From Pelagadaptatus aseana (GTDB lineage Bacteria; Pseudomonadota; Gammaproteobacteria; Pseudomonadales; Cellvibrionaceae): DNA of 64,000 bases. Position numbers and translations under genes: made by a program. Each line of letters opens with the position of its first letter. Position 1 is the stretch's first letter. Shown here in pieces: positions 51,834-60,207 of this stretch. The stretch lies in NCBI GenBank assembly GCA_040365065.1, contig BAABNI010000009.1:62001-126000 (forward strand). Reading direction: 5' to 3'. Below the pieces are notes generated by a model. That model searched no databases and was not told where the DNA came from. It was given only the letters and a program-made list of their open reading frames with translations.

Positions 51834-52382
51834 ATGAGCCTGCATGAAGTACCCTCCGGCAAGAACCTGCCAGAAGAAATCAACGTTATCATCGAGATCC
51901 CCCTGAACGGTGATCCCATCAAATACGAAGTGGACAAAGATTCTGGTGCCATCTTCGTTGATCGCATGCTGGGTACCGCCATGCACTACCCATGTAACTA
52001 CGGTTATGTTCCCCACACCCTGTGCGGTGACGGTGACCCGGTAGACGTTCTGGTTATCATGCCTCTGGCTCTGATCCCTGGCTCTGTTATTCGCTGCCGC
52101 CCAATCGGCGTTCTGCAAATGACCGATGAATCCGGTGAAGATGCCAAGGTTGTAGCGGTACCAGTAGACAAGATCACACCGCTGTACACCGGTGTTGAGT
52201 CTGTTCGCGATCTGCCTGAAATCACCCTGAACCAAATTGCCCACTTCTTTGAGCACTACAAAGACCTGGAAGCTGGCAAGTGGGTTAAGATCAACGGCTG
52301 GGGCGGCCCTCAGGATGCGCGTCAGGAAATCATGGATTCCGTTGAGCGCTTCAACAACGCCGAAGACAAGCCTCACTTCTGA
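51834..52382 (+). CDS. ppa: Soluble inorganic pyrophosphatase
   Basis: A cytosolic family-I pyrophosphatase that drives biosynthesis by removing PPi. The 182-residue product has IEIPLNGDPIKYEVDKDSG, the substrate-site segment YGYVPHTLCGDGDPVDVLV with its cluster of Asp ligands, and DVL/VGV-like strands. Codon use looks optimised for high expression. It is divergent from the membrane pyrophosphatase, so two different PPi-consuming enzymes share one intergenic region. A strong bidirectional terminator follows. Confidence 0.97.
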   Translation: MSLHEVPSGKNLPEEINVIIEIPLNGDPIKYEVDKDSGAIFVDRMLGTAMHYPCNYGYVPHTLCGDGDPVDVLVIMPLALIPGSVIRCRPIGVLQMTDESGEDAKVVAVPVDKITPLYTGVESVRDLPEITLNQIAHFFEHYKDLEAGKWVKINGWGGPQDARQEIMDSVERFNNAEDKPHF

Positions 52383-52403
52383 GTGCGCGCTTCGTGGTGA
52401 TAC

Positions 52404-52430
52404 AAAAAAGGGGCTGTTAGCCCCTTTTTT
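52404..52430. terminator. Bidirectional terminator between ppa and the cysE-operon tail
   Basis: AAAAAAGGGGC (52404-52414), loop TGTTA, GCCCCTTTTTT (52420-52430). It serves ppa on the plus strand and the minus-strand gene ending at 52448. Confidence 0.9.
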
Positions 52431-52447
52431 ATTGCCTTGCCGTTACC

Positions 52448-53245
52448 TCATTCTTCCAGCTCAATACCGGAAGTATCGGGCGGCGGCGGTGGGGCGGACG
52501 GTTTGATTTGTCCCATGTCACTGCCGGGCTCGGCCAGATCGATGGCCGACAGGTCCAGCTCCAATTCTACAAAGGCCTGCTTCTCCTCAGCGGCAAGCAA
52601 GTCTTCACCCACTTCACCCAGACTCAGATCACTGACATCCACGTCCACCACCGGCAGCTCGGCTATTTCTCCGGCATCGAGCAGGTTGCCTCCGGACTCT
52701 CTCAAACTGATATCCGATACATCCACCTCGACCGGCTGAACTTGCGAACGCTCATCGGGGCGCAACACATCGGCGCCCACCGGAGCCAAGCTCAAACCCG
52801 ATGGATCACTCTCCTCTGACGCCCTGCTACTGGCAGCCTCTTCCTCCGCCTGGCGCTGCAACTCCTGTTCGGCCAAACGCTCAGCCATGGACTTGCGCGG
52901 CGCCTGCGCTTGAGGTGTAGTAACGGGCGTTTGCGGTGTGGCAACGGCACTGGTTGCAGCAGGTGTCGCTCGGCGCGGAGCTGGTTTACGGGCCTGACGC
53001 TCAGCCAGCTTACCCGCTTCCATCAACTGCACATCGGCACCGGCCTGATTCAACGCCGCCACGTATTTATCCGCCACGGCCTTTTCCAGATTGCGCTTTA
53101 ATGGCACCGCACCGCCGGCAAACAGACCATTGATTTTGGCTTCATCGGCTTTGAACAACTGCCCCAGACGCTGTTTCACCTCAACCAGATTTTTGCCGGG
53201 TAAAATGTCGCCACGAAACACAATATCGAATAGGGGTGTGGTCAC
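52448..53245 (-). CDS. Hypothetical protein with conserved small N-terminal domain and acidic tail
   Basis: A 265-residue protein. The first 75 residues form a compact domain (FDIVFRGDILPGKNLVEVKQ, LFKADEAKINGLFAGG, then KYVAALNQAGADVQL) found at the N-terminus of several gammaproteobacterial proteins of unknown role. The rest is low-complexity: a Lys/Arg/Ala/Pro stretch, a Gln/Glu coiled segment and an acidic tail with three related motifs of the form VDVSDxSL or LDLSAIDL. There is no signal peptide or helix of membrane length. It starts with GTG overlapping the diguanylate cyclase stop (GTGA), with AGGAG upstream, so it is coupled to that gene. Function is not known. Confidence 0.65.
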   Translation of the reverse strand: MTTPLFDIVFRGDILPGKNLVEVKQRLGQLFKADEAKINGLFAGGAVPLKRNLEKAVADKYVAALNQAGADVQLMEAGKLAERQARKPAPRRATPAATSAVATPQTPVTTPQAQAPRKSMAERLAEQELQRQAEEEAASSRASEESDPSGLSLAPVGADVLRPDERSQVQPVEVDVSDISLRESGGNLLDAGEIAELPVVDVDVSDLSLGEVGEDLLAAEEKQAFVELELDLSAIDLAEPGSDMGQIKPSAPPPPPDTSGIELEE

Positions 53246-54267
53246 GACATCACTCCTTTTACCTGATTGCGCCCCGCGTGCTTGGCATCATAGAGGGCTT
53301 TATCCGCCCGCCGAAACAGTGTTTCAGCCACATCGCCCTCCAGATTGGCACTGACGCCAACCGAGACCGTCACAGGATCCAGAGTTTGCTGATTATCACC
53401 CACAATCAAACGGGTTTTGGAAATACTGGCGACAATACTGCGTGCCAGACTCATGCCGCCGTCAAAATCGGTTTCCGGCAGGATAATGGCAAACTCTTCA
53501 CCGCCATAGCGGGCCAGAAGATCGCGCCCCTTGATCATCTTCTTCAACATCAACGCAACAAAGCGCAACACCTTGTCGCCAACCAAATGACCATGGGTAT
53601 CATTGAATTTCTTAAACTCATCGATATCCACCAGCAGCAGACAACAATTGTCTTCTGTGCTTTGGGCCTCGAATAGGTGCTCGCGGAATAATTGATCGAA
53701 AGCCCGGCGATTGGCGACACCGGTCAACGGATCTTCCAGGGCGTGCTTTTCCAATTCGCCAAAGGCAGTCCTAAGCTCGGCCAGCTCCCGCTGCATTTTA
53801 TCCAGTTCCTGCTTCGACGATGCGGCATTCTGACGAGCCTTCTCCGAGGCGTCGGCCAACAACGTCACCAGCATTTTCATGTCTTCGGCGTTGGGTATCT
53901 CATCGAGCTTTTGACCGCAGCTAGTCAGGACTGCATCGTAGGCATCCAGCTCTTCACTGAACTCGCCCACCACTTTATTGGAGAGCTGCTCGATCAAGTG
54001 ACCAATGGCCTCGCGCAGCAAATCCAGCTGGCGTCGATCGGAATCGATAAAATAGCAGGTATAAAGTTGCTCACAGAGTTCTTCAGAAAAAGCTATCTGG
54101 CGGGCCAGCAATTTATCGAGTTCTTTCGATAGCTGCGGCACACTGCCTTCAAGATGGTGATACCAAACCGTCAGATTCTGGGGCGTTGGCGCAATCTTTA
54201 ACGGCCTCATTTGCTCCATAGCGCGCTCCACCAACTGAGCCGCTAAAGCAATGCGATTGTCACTCAT
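53242..54267 (-). CDS. GGDEF-domain diguanylate cyclase
   Basis: It should make cyclic di-GMP from two GTP. The 341-residue protein has a cytoplasmic N-terminal half that is alpha-helical, with a coiled coil near residues 120-170 and no membrane helix. A complete GGDEF domain follows: DPLTGVANRRAFDQL, DIDEFKKFNDTHGH and the active-site RYGGEEF near residue 254. An RxxD inhibitory site upstream was not evident. It lies 4 bases after cysE and overlaps the hypothetical gene that follows; the three look like one transcript. Confidence 0.9.
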   Translation of the reverse strand: MSDNRIALAAQLVERAMEQMRPLKIAPTPQNLTVWYHHLEGSVPQLSKELDKLLARQIAFSEELCEQLYTCYFIDSDRRQLDLLREAIGHLIEQLSNKVVGEFSEELDAYDAVLTSCGQKLDEIPNAEDMKMLVTLLADASEKARQNAASSKQELDKMQRELAELRTAFGELEKHALEDPLTGVANRRAFDQLFREHLFEAQSTEDNCCLLLVDIDEFKKFNDTHGHLVGDKVLRFVALMLKKMIKGRDLLARYGGEEFAIILPETDFDGGMSLARSIVASISKTRLIVGDNQQTLDPVTVSVGVSANLEGDVAETLFRRADKALYDAKHAGRNQVKGVMS

Positions 54268-54271
54268 CTGT

Positions 54272-55111
54272 TTAATCCTTTAAATCCTGATCCATATCCA
54301 ATGCCGGACTGTCACAACTTGGTCTGCCCACAATGCGCGCCGGCACACCGGCAACCGTGCTGTGGGACGGCACAGATTCGAGCACCACACTGCCACCACC
54401 AATTTTGACTCCGTCACCAACCGTAATATTGCCGAGCACTTTGGCACCGACACTGATCAGGACGCCATTGCCAATGGTGGGATGACGCTTACCGGCAGCA
54501 CAACCCGAACCTCCCAAAGTCACCCCGTGTAACATCGACACATCGTTGCCCAGCACGGCGGTTTCACCGATCACCACGCCAGTGGCATGATCGATCATGA
54601 TGCCGCTGCCTATCCGGGCGCCCGGGTGAATATCCACCGAAAATGACTGGGATATCTGATTCTGAAAGTACATGGCCAAAGGTTTGCGCTGATTACGCCA
54701 CAGCCAGTGACTGACACGATAAGCCTGCAGCGAGTGATAACCCTTGAAATAGAGAAACGGCATGATGTACTTGTCACAGGCCGGGTCGCGATCGTAGTAG
54801 GCCAGCAAATCCGCACGCATCGCCTGACCAATTGCCGGGTCGGACGCAAGTGCCTCTTCAAAGACTTCGCGTATGGTCATCGCTGGCACCGTATTGCTGC
54901 CCAGCAAATTGGCTAACTGGTAACTGATGGCCGCTTCAAAGTTGCTGTGATTGAGAACCGCGGCGTGGTAATAGCTGGCCAGCACCGGTTCCGACTCGCT
55001 GCCCTCGCGGGCCTCCCGGCGTAACCGTTGCCATACGTTGTCTTCGACGCTGTCACCAGCGGTATTTTCTGTAGTCAGTACCGAGGCCGGCACTGCAATT
55101 TCGGGTTTCAT
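54272..55111 (-). CDS. cysE: Serine O-acetyltransferase
   Basis: CysE makes O-acetylserine from serine and acetyl-CoA, the first committed step to cysteine. The 279-residue product has the N-terminal SAT domain (DNVWQRLRREAREG and later CDKYIMPFLYFKGYHSLQAYR). The left-handed beta-helix of hexapeptide repeats follows, containing the catalytic His region IDHATGVVIGETAVLG and LHGVTLGGSGC. The tail ends without the usual terminal Ile that binds cysteine synthase (it ends DQDLKD), so complex formation is uncertain. AGGATAAGC precedes the ATG. It leads an operon with the diguanylate cyclase. Confidence 0.93.
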   Translation of the reverse strand: MKPEIAVPASVLTTENTAGDSVEDNVWQRLRREAREGSESEPVLASYYHAAVLNHSNFEAAISYQLANLLGSNTVPAMTIREVFEEALASDPAIGQAMRADLLAYYDRDPACDKYIMPFLYFKGYHSLQAYRVSHWLWRNQRKPLAMYFQNQISQSFSVDIHPGARIGSGIMIDHATGVVIGETAVLGNDVSMLHGVTLGGSGCAAGKRHPTIGNGVLISVGAKVLGNITVGDGVKIGGGSVVLESVPSHSTVAGVPARIVGRPSCDSPALDMDQDLKD

Positions 55112-55197
55112 GCTTATCCTTTATGAGCAATTACTGCGCCCTTGGCGCTGCATTACACCGCCACTATTGTGTCTATTATAGGGCTCTCACCACAGGT

Positions 55198-55890
55198 TCA
55201 ACAAAGAGAAATGTAGCGTTCAAATATTTCACGAGCGTGATTATCCAGCAGATGGTTCAGGGGCAAGTTGTTTTCAGACAACAGGCGCTGAAACAACTCG
55301 AAATCGTAGGCCTGCTGTAGCGAATCTGCCAGAGGGTAATAACTGATGTGCCAGGGTTCTGGAGCTACTCCACCGCGATCAAGGGCATAGGGGCGACAAA
55401 AATCTTCTCCACCCTCCCCTTTGAGGTATTCACCCAGCCAACAGTGAAACTCCGCCAGAGGACCACCCGCCACGCACTCAGCGGCAGTAAGCTGTAAGGC
55501 CAGCCCCTGTTTACGCAGTGCATCGGCGGCAAACACATCCAGATCAGTACCCCAGTGATGACGGGAAGCACCGGGAATGGCCGACCAGCGCAATAGCGCC
55601 CAAAGCGCTTCGGTTTCTGACAGGTGATTGATATCCAACGGCTGCTCATCGGCATCCAGCAGCGGCCGGCGGCCGGCCAGCTTATCCTGCCAAATCACCA
55701 GCTGGCGCTGATAACTGCGATAACCACTGGCAACAGCCAGTTCAAACCCCGCCTCGGCTGCAGCCTCGCGCATGCGCTGCAAGGGGGCGACAACATCACG
55801 ATGAACCAGATGACCACTCCAGCAGGGACATAACGGCGATTCGTCTCGCCCGGTTAAAAAATCATAACGGACACTGGAGGCGTTTTTCAT
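55198..55890 (-). CDS. M15-family D-alanyl-D-alanine carboxypeptidase-like protein
   Basis: A 230-residue zinc peptidase of the VanY/LAS type, acting on peptidoglycan stem peptides. The zinc and catalytic motifs are intact: SGYRSYQRQLVIW, then SRHHWGTDLDVF (H and D ligands) and EPWHISYY with the last His ligand. No signal peptide is visible, as is common for this subfamily, so location is unclear. It lies upstream of cysE, on the same strand with an 86-base gap, and divergent from the TfoX-like gene. Confidence 0.85.
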   Translation of the reverse strand: MKNASSVRYDFLTGRDESPLCPCWSGHLVHRDVVAPLQRMREAAAEAGFELAVASGYRSYQRQLVIWQDKLAGRRPLLDADEQPLDINHLSETEALWALLRWSAIPGASRHHWGTDLDVFAADALRKQGLALQLTAAECVAGGPLAEFHCWLGEYLKGEGGEDFCRPYALDRGGVAPEPWHISYYPLADSLQQAYDFELFQRLLSENNLPLNHLLDNHAREIFERYISLC

Positions 55891-55914
55891 AAGCCAATAT
55901 CAACTCTGGGGACA

Positions 55915-55942
55915 TTGCACAGGCCTCTCAGTGTACTATACT
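55915..55942 (+). promoter_or_regulatory. Sigma-70 promoter upstream of TfoX-like gene
   Basis: TTGCAC (55915-55920), 16 bases, TATACT (55937-55942), about 70 bases before the start. A second -10 (TATAAT, 55985-55990) has only a poor -35. Confidence 0.5.
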
Positions 55943-56013
55943 GGATCGGCCTGATATTCCTTTTAGGCCTAACAATACAATAAATATAATAATTTTTGCG
56001 GGGATCTTGCTGG

Positions 56014-56292
56014 ATGACCCAGTCACAAAGCGATTTGCTGGAGCTTAAGAATCTTGGCGCAGCGAGCGTGAATATATTGCACGCCATCGGCATCAACAAC
56101 TACGAAGACCTGAAGAGCACCGGCTCGGTCGAGGCCTACACCAAAATCAAAAATCGGGGCATCAATGTCTCCAAGGTCATGCTTTACGCACTGGAAGGGG
56201 CCCTGCTCAATGTTCCCTGGAATGAACTCGATAGCACCATCAAGCAAGAACTGGTGGATCAGGCCAACAAGCGACTGGAACAGGCATCCTGA
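56014..56292 (+). CDS. TfoX/Sxy C-terminal domain-like protein
   Basis: A 92-residue protein that resembles only the C-terminal domain of TfoX/Sxy: LLELKNLGAASVNILHAIGI, YEDLKSTGSVEAYTKIKNRG and YALEGALLNVPWNEL. The fold is a helix-hairpin-helix-like module. The first six residues before this ATG in the longer frame (rich in Cys/Trp) do not fit, so the inner ATG is used. Full-length Sxy is a competence co-activator with CRP; for this stand-alone domain the function is unknown. It lies 123 bases before htpX and has its own candidate promoter. Confidence 0.8.
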   Translation: MTQSQSDLLELKNLGAASVNILHAIGINNYEDLKSTGSVEAYTKIKNRGINVSKVMLYALEGALLNVPWNELDSTIKQELVDQANKRLEQAS

Positions 56293-56415
56293 AACAGGGT
56301 GCGCCACATTCTTTGCTTTTATTCACACAAATTTCTCACCCCAGCAATTGAATTTTGCCGTTTAGCGCGCATCATATAAGCCATTACTGAAGCCAAAATT
56401 CATAAGGAGCTTATT

Positions 56416-57306
56416 GTGTTGCGTATCGGTCTGTTTCTGTTAACCAACCTCGCGGTAATACTGATGGCCAGCATCACCCTCAATATTTTGGGGGTTGGTT
56501 CCTATCTGGACGCCAGCGGTTCCGGCTTGAACCTTAACAATTTGCTGGTGTTCTGTGCCGTCTTTGGTTTTAGCGGCTCGATTATTTCGCTGCTGCTGTC
56601 AAAGACCATGGCCAAGATGAGCACCCGCACCCAGATCATTACTCAGCCCAGAAGTGCCGACGAGAAATGGCTGGTAGACACCGTTGCCGATCTCGCGCAA
56701 AAGGCCGGCATTGGCATGCCAGAAGTGGGGGTTTTTCCCGCTCAGGAATCCAATGCTTTCGCCACAGGCTGGAACCGCAATAATGCTCTGGTGGCCGTCA
56801 GCCTTGGGTTGCTGCAGCGTTTTGACAAAGAAGAAATTCGTGCGGTACTGGCCCACGAAATCGGTCACGTTGCCAACGGTGACATGATCACCCTGTCACT
56901 GATTCAGGGCGTGGTTAACACCTTTGTGATGTTCTTTGCCCGCATCATCGGTCACACCATTGATCGCGCCGTATTCAAAAACGATCAGGGTCACGGTTTT
57001 GCCTATTACATCAGCGTATTTGTCGCCGAAATGGTGTTGGGCCTGCTGGCCTCGATTATCGTTATGCGCTTCTCCCGCTACCGAGAATTTCGCGCCGACC
57101 ACGCAGGCGCCGAGCTGGCTGGCCGGGGTGCGATGATCCGCGCTCTGCAGCGTCTGAAAATGGAAGTGGATGCCAAGGTGCCAAGCTCCATGCCCGACAG
57201 CATCTATGCCTTCGGCATCAGTGGCGGCTTCAAGGAGAGAATGAGTGACCTGTTTGCCAGCCACCCACCGCTGGAGCGCCGCATCGAAGCGCTGCAGCAG
57301 GGTTGA
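56416..57306 (+). CDS. htpX: Membrane metalloprotease HtpX
   Basis: HtpX is a zinc-dependent inner-membrane protease that helps clear misfolded membrane proteins. The 296-residue product has two helices near residues 5-25 and 40-60 and the zinc motif H147-E-I-G-H151 in AHEIGHVANGDM. Another helix pair and the third zinc ligand follow in SRYREFRADHAGAEL. It starts with GTG, supported by AAGGAG seven bases upstream. A Rieske gene starts at its stop. Confidence 0.95.
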   Translation: MLRIGLFLLTNLAVILMASITLNILGVGSYLDASGSGLNLNNLLVFCAVFGFSGSIISLLLSKTMAKMSTRTQIITQPRSADEKWLVDTVADLAQKAGIGMPEVGVFPAQESNAFATGWNRNNALVAVSLGLLQRFDKEEIRAVLAHEIGHVANGDMITLSLIQGVVNTFVMFFARIIGHTIDRAVFKNDQGHGFAYYISVFVAEMVLGLLASIIVMRFSRYREFRADHAGAELAGRGAMIRALQRLKMEVDAKVPSSMPDSIYAFGISGGFKERMSDLFASHPPLERRIEALQQG

Positions 57307-57629
57307 GCACAGTGCAACTGTGCGAGCTTGAAGACCTGATCAATCACCACAGCAAAGGCTTTGTGGTGAACGATCAGGCTCTGTTTGTGGTACGAAAAAA
57401 TGACAAGGTGTTTGCCTACAAGAATCACTGCCCCCATTTGGGAATTCAATTGAACTGGCAAGAAGACAGCTTTCTCACCTATGAAAAAGAACTGATTCAG
57501 TGCTCAACCCACGGAGCGCTGTTCAACATTCACAACGGCTTGTGTGTCGCCGGCCCCTGCAGCGGCCAATCTCTGGAAGCCATCCCCGTCACCATTGATC
57601 AGGGCAAAGTGCTGATCACTCTGGCGTAG
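57303..57629 (+). CDS. Rieske [2Fe-2S] domain protein
   Basis: A 108-residue single-domain Rieske ferredoxin. The cluster ligands are C43 and H45 in NHCPHLG, and C67 and H70 in IQCSTHGALF. The loop GPCSGQSLEAIPV follows. The TTG start gives a 4-base overlap with the htpX stop (TTGA); a GTG nine bases later is possible. It is likely an electron carrier for an unidentified oxygenase or reductase. Its 3' end overlaps the 3' end of sfsA by 14 bases. Confidence 0.85.
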   Translation: MSTVQLCELEDLINHHSKGFVVNDQALFVVRKNDKVFAYKNHCPHLGIQLNWQEDSFLTYEKELIQCSTHGALFNIHNGLCVAGPCSGQSLEAIPVTIDQGKVLITLA

Positions 57630-58359
57630 TCGAAACCGGCAACTCGGTATCCAGTACAATCTCCTCGGCGCTGATGCGGGCGCGGTAAGCATAGACCTCA
57701 ACCCCATCCGCCACAGCCTGATAAAAAGCCTCGGCATAGTCAGGATCAATATCTACCGCCGGAGCCACGCTCTCAATCCCGGTGTGCTGTACACAAAAGA
57801 GCAAAACGGCCCGATGCCCCTGTTGCACCATCAGGGACAACTCGCGCAAATGTTTGGTCCCTCGGGTGCTGACCGAGTCCGGGAACAACCCCTGACCACC
57901 GTCCTGACAGAGAGTGACATTTTTGACTTCGACGTAGCACTGCTCATGCCGGTCATCGACGTCACGCGCCAGCAGCATATCAATGCGACTGCGTTCATCG
58001 CCGTAACGCACCTCCGTGCGCAGACTGGAATAGCCCTGTAACTGGGCAATAATCCCCGATTCTACCGCCTCGACCACCAAGCCATTGGCCCGCCCGGTAT
58101 TGATACCGGCCAAATCACCGGCAGGGGTGGTGGCGATCTCCCAGGTGCAGGGGTATTTGCGTTTAGGATTGTCGGAGCGGGAAAACCAGCAGGGCTCCCC
58201 TTCGGCCAGACAAGCCTTCATGGAGCCGGTATTGGGGCAGTGAATGGTCATCTCCGAGCCATCGGGCAGACGCACATCAGCCAGAAAACGTTTGTAGCGT
58301 TTCAGTAAAATTCCCCGTTCCAGGGCGGGCTCGATTTTCACAACTGAATCCTCGGTCAT
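57616..58359 (-). CDS. sfsA: SfsA family protein (sugar fermentation stimulation protein)
   Basis: A 247-residue protein of the SfsA family: LKRYKRFLADVRLPDGSEMT, HCPNTGSMK, KRKYPCTWE, GYSSLRTEVRYGDERSRID and CYVEVKNVTL, with a nuclease-like core. E. coli SfsA is linked to maltose metabolism and DNA or RNA binding; the true activity is unclear. The ATG at residue 23 of the longest frame is preferred because the upstream residues do not align with the family. It is convergent with the Rieske gene and divergent from dksA. Confidence 0.9.
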   Translation of the reverse strand: MTEDSVVKIEPALERGILLKRYKRFLADVRLPDGSEMTIHCPNTGSMKACLAEGEPCWFSRSDNPKRKYPCTWEIATTPAGDLAGINTGRANGLVVEAVESGIIAQLQGYSSLRTEVRYGDERSRIDMLLARDVDDRHEQCYVEVKNVTLCQDGGQGLFPDSVSTRGTKHLRELSLMVQQGHRAVLLFCVQHTGIESVAPAVDIDPDYAEAFYQAVADGVEVYAYRARISAEEIVLDTELPVSTTPE

Positions 58360-58461
58360 ATCAAGTGGTTGACAGCAGGCTCGAAGCGGCGCAGTATCCG
58401 CGCCCAAATAAAAAGTGGGAACCATAAAACAGTGGCAGCCCCCCAGCAGATCTGTTAGCTT

Positions 58462-58490
58462 TTTACAGTTAACCCGACCAGGCTTATAAC
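58462..58490 (+). promoter_or_regulatory. Sigma-70 promoter of dksA
   Basis: TTTACA (58462-58467), 17 bases, TATAAC (58485-58490), 77 bases before the dksA ATG. A close match to consensus. Confidence 0.6.
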
Positions 58491-58567
58491 CTTACGAGAC
58501 CAGTCGGCTGCGGATTTGATCATTAAGCACCACCAGACGCAACTCCAATATAGAGGCGACAAGAACA

Positions 58568-59011
58568 ATGCCGAAGAGCGCTAAGAAAAACGACCCTATC
58601 ACCCTGCGGGACTTCACTCCTTATAAAGAGAAGAAGGGTGAAGAGTATATGAACGACAACCAGAAGGAACACTTCAAGGCCCTGTTGTTCAGCTGGAAAA
58701 AAGAACTGATGGAAGAAGTTGATCGCACCGTATCTCATATGAAAGATGAGGCCGCCAACTTTCCCGACCCTGCCGACCGCGCCAGCCAGGAAGAAGAGTT
58801 CAGTTTGGAATTGCGCACCCGCGACCGCGAGCGCAAGCTGATCAAAAAAATCGACAGCACTCTGGAGCTGATTGAGAACGACGACTACGGCTGGTGTGAC
58901 ACCTGCGGTGTTGAAATCGGCATTCGTCGACTGGAAGCCCGCCCGACAGCCACTCAATGCATCGACTGCAAAACCCTCGACGAGATCAAGGAAAAACAGC
59001 TGGGCGGCTAA
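58568..59011 (+). CDS. dksA: RNA polymerase-binding transcription factor DksA
   Basis: DksA works with ppGpp on RNA polymerase to reset transcription under starvation. The 147-residue product has a long coiled-coil hairpin with an acidic tip (DPADRASQEEEF). A C-terminal zinc finger follows with CDTC and CIDC, all four cysteines present. MNDNQKEHFKALLFSWKKEL is the conserved start of the coiled coil. gluQ follows after 14 bases, the conserved gammaproteobacterial order. Confidence 0.96.
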   Translation: MPKSAKKNDPITLRDFTPYKEKKGEEYMNDNQKEHFKALLFSWKKELMEEVDRTVSHMKDEAANFPDPADRASQEEEFSLELRTRDRERKLIKKIDSTLELIENDDYGWCDTCGVEIGIRRLEARPTATQCIDCKTLDEIKEKQLGG

Positions 59012-59025
59012 GCCTTCTGGCCGTC

Positions 59026-59928
59026 ATGATCGAGCCCCCCGACTCGACCCATCGCCCGGCCTACACCGGGCGTTTTGCCCCTTCCCCTACCGGCAAACTC
59101 CATCAAGGCTCATTGCTCGCCGCTCTGGCCAGCTATTTAGACGCGCGTCACCATCAGGGGCGCTGGCTGGTTCGCATGGAAGATCTCGATCCTCCCCGCG
59201 AACAGCCAGGGGCCGCAACCGCCATTTTGCAATCGCTGGAAGCCCACGGCCTCTTCTGGGATGGACCCGTGCTGTTTCAGAGCCAGCGCCTGGATGATTA
59301 TCAAGAGATCCTCAACCAGCTCCAGCAACAGGGTCTGACCTACCCATGCAACTGCAATCGCCAGCGCATGAAAAACCTCAACGGCATTTATGACGGCCAC
59401 TGCCGGACATTTCCCGCCGACCGACCGCCATTCGCTACCCGGCTATGCACAGAGGACAGGGACATCCGCTTTGACGACCTGTTTCAAGGTCCGCAACAAC
59501 AAAACCTTGCTCGCGAAGTGGGAGATTTTGTGATTCACCGCAAAGACGGCCTGTTTGCCTATCAACTGGCCGTTAGCGTCGACGACACCCACCAGAACAT
59601 CTCCCATGTGATTCGCGGCTGCGATCTGCTGGATTCCACCCCCAGACAACTGAGGCTGTTCGAACTGCTCAATACCGAACCACCCACTTATGGTCATTTG
59701 CCGGTTATCGTTAACAGCGAAGGCCAAAAGCTCAGCAAACAGACCTTTGCCAAACCCCTCGACAACCGCACCGCTGCGGATAATTTACTGCTGGCACTTA
59801 AGCAGCTGGGCATACCAGCCCCCGGGGACCTGATCGGCGCAGACTGCAACACTCTGCTACTCTGGGCCACACCCCATTGGCAAAGGGCCAAGGTGCCGCA
59901 AGGCCAGACCATTGCGGCACAGTCCTGA
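59026..59928 (+). CDS. gluQ: Glutamyl-Q tRNA(Asp) synthetase
   Basis: GluQ attaches glutamate to queuosine in the anticodon of tRNA(Asp). The 300-residue product has the class-I Rossmann core: GRFAPSPTGKLHQGSLLAAL (HIGH-type, HQGS), RMEDLDPPRE and a KMSKS-type loop GQKLSKQTFAK. A zinc site has CNCNRQR plus a distant GHC. It lacks the anticodon-binding domain of full GluRS, which is diagnostic. The inner ATG is used; the longer frame reads into dksA. cbrX-cbrA follow. Confidence 0.94.
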   Translation: MIEPPDSTHRPAYTGRFAPSPTGKLHQGSLLAALASYLDARHHQGRWLVRMEDLDPPREQPGAATAILQSLEAHGLFWDGPVLFQSQRLDDYQEILNQLQQQGLTYPCNCNRQRMKNLNGIYDGHCRTFPADRPPFATRLCTEDRDIRFDDLFQGPQQQNLAREVGDFVIHRKDGLFAYQLAVSVDDTHQNISHVIRGCDLLDSTPRQLRLFELLNTEPPTYGHLPVIVNSEGQKLSKQTFAKPLDNRTAADNLLLALKQLGIPAPGDLIGADCNTLLLWATPHWQRAKVPQGQTIAAQS

Positions 59929-60036
59929 TGCCTTCGCCCGCGACTCCCAACCACCTCGGGTAAAGCCAAGCGATGGCAACAGCCAAAAGACTTGAGTAAG
60001 ATTCGCACTTCGAATTCTGGGCCAGCCGGCAACACT

Positions 60037-60207
60037 ATGAATAATCAAAGGCTATTGATTGTAGCGATGCTGATCGTCTACATCTTTTCGCCAATCATCT
60101 TTAACTGGATCGTCAATCCCGCAGGCAATTGGTATCGCCCTTACATCATCTGGGTATTACTGATTGCAGTTGCTTTTGTCCTGCAGCTGCAGCGGAGCAG
60201 GAAATGA
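60037..60207 (+). CDS. cbrX: Small two-helix membrane protein upstream of CbrA (CbrX-like)
   Basis: A 56-residue protein, nearly all of it two transmembrane helices (RLLIVAMLIVYIFSPIIF and YIIWVLLIAVAFVLQL) with a short hairpin and a basic end (QRSRK). Its TGA overlaps the cbrA ATG (ATGA), so it is translationally coupled. A small ORF in this place and coupling is known in pseudomonads as cbrX. It may tune CbrA synthesis or act in its membrane complex; that is inference. Confidence 0.7.
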   Translation: MNNQRLLIVAMLIVYIFSPIIFNWIVNPAGNWYRPYIIWVLLIAVAFVLQLQRSRK

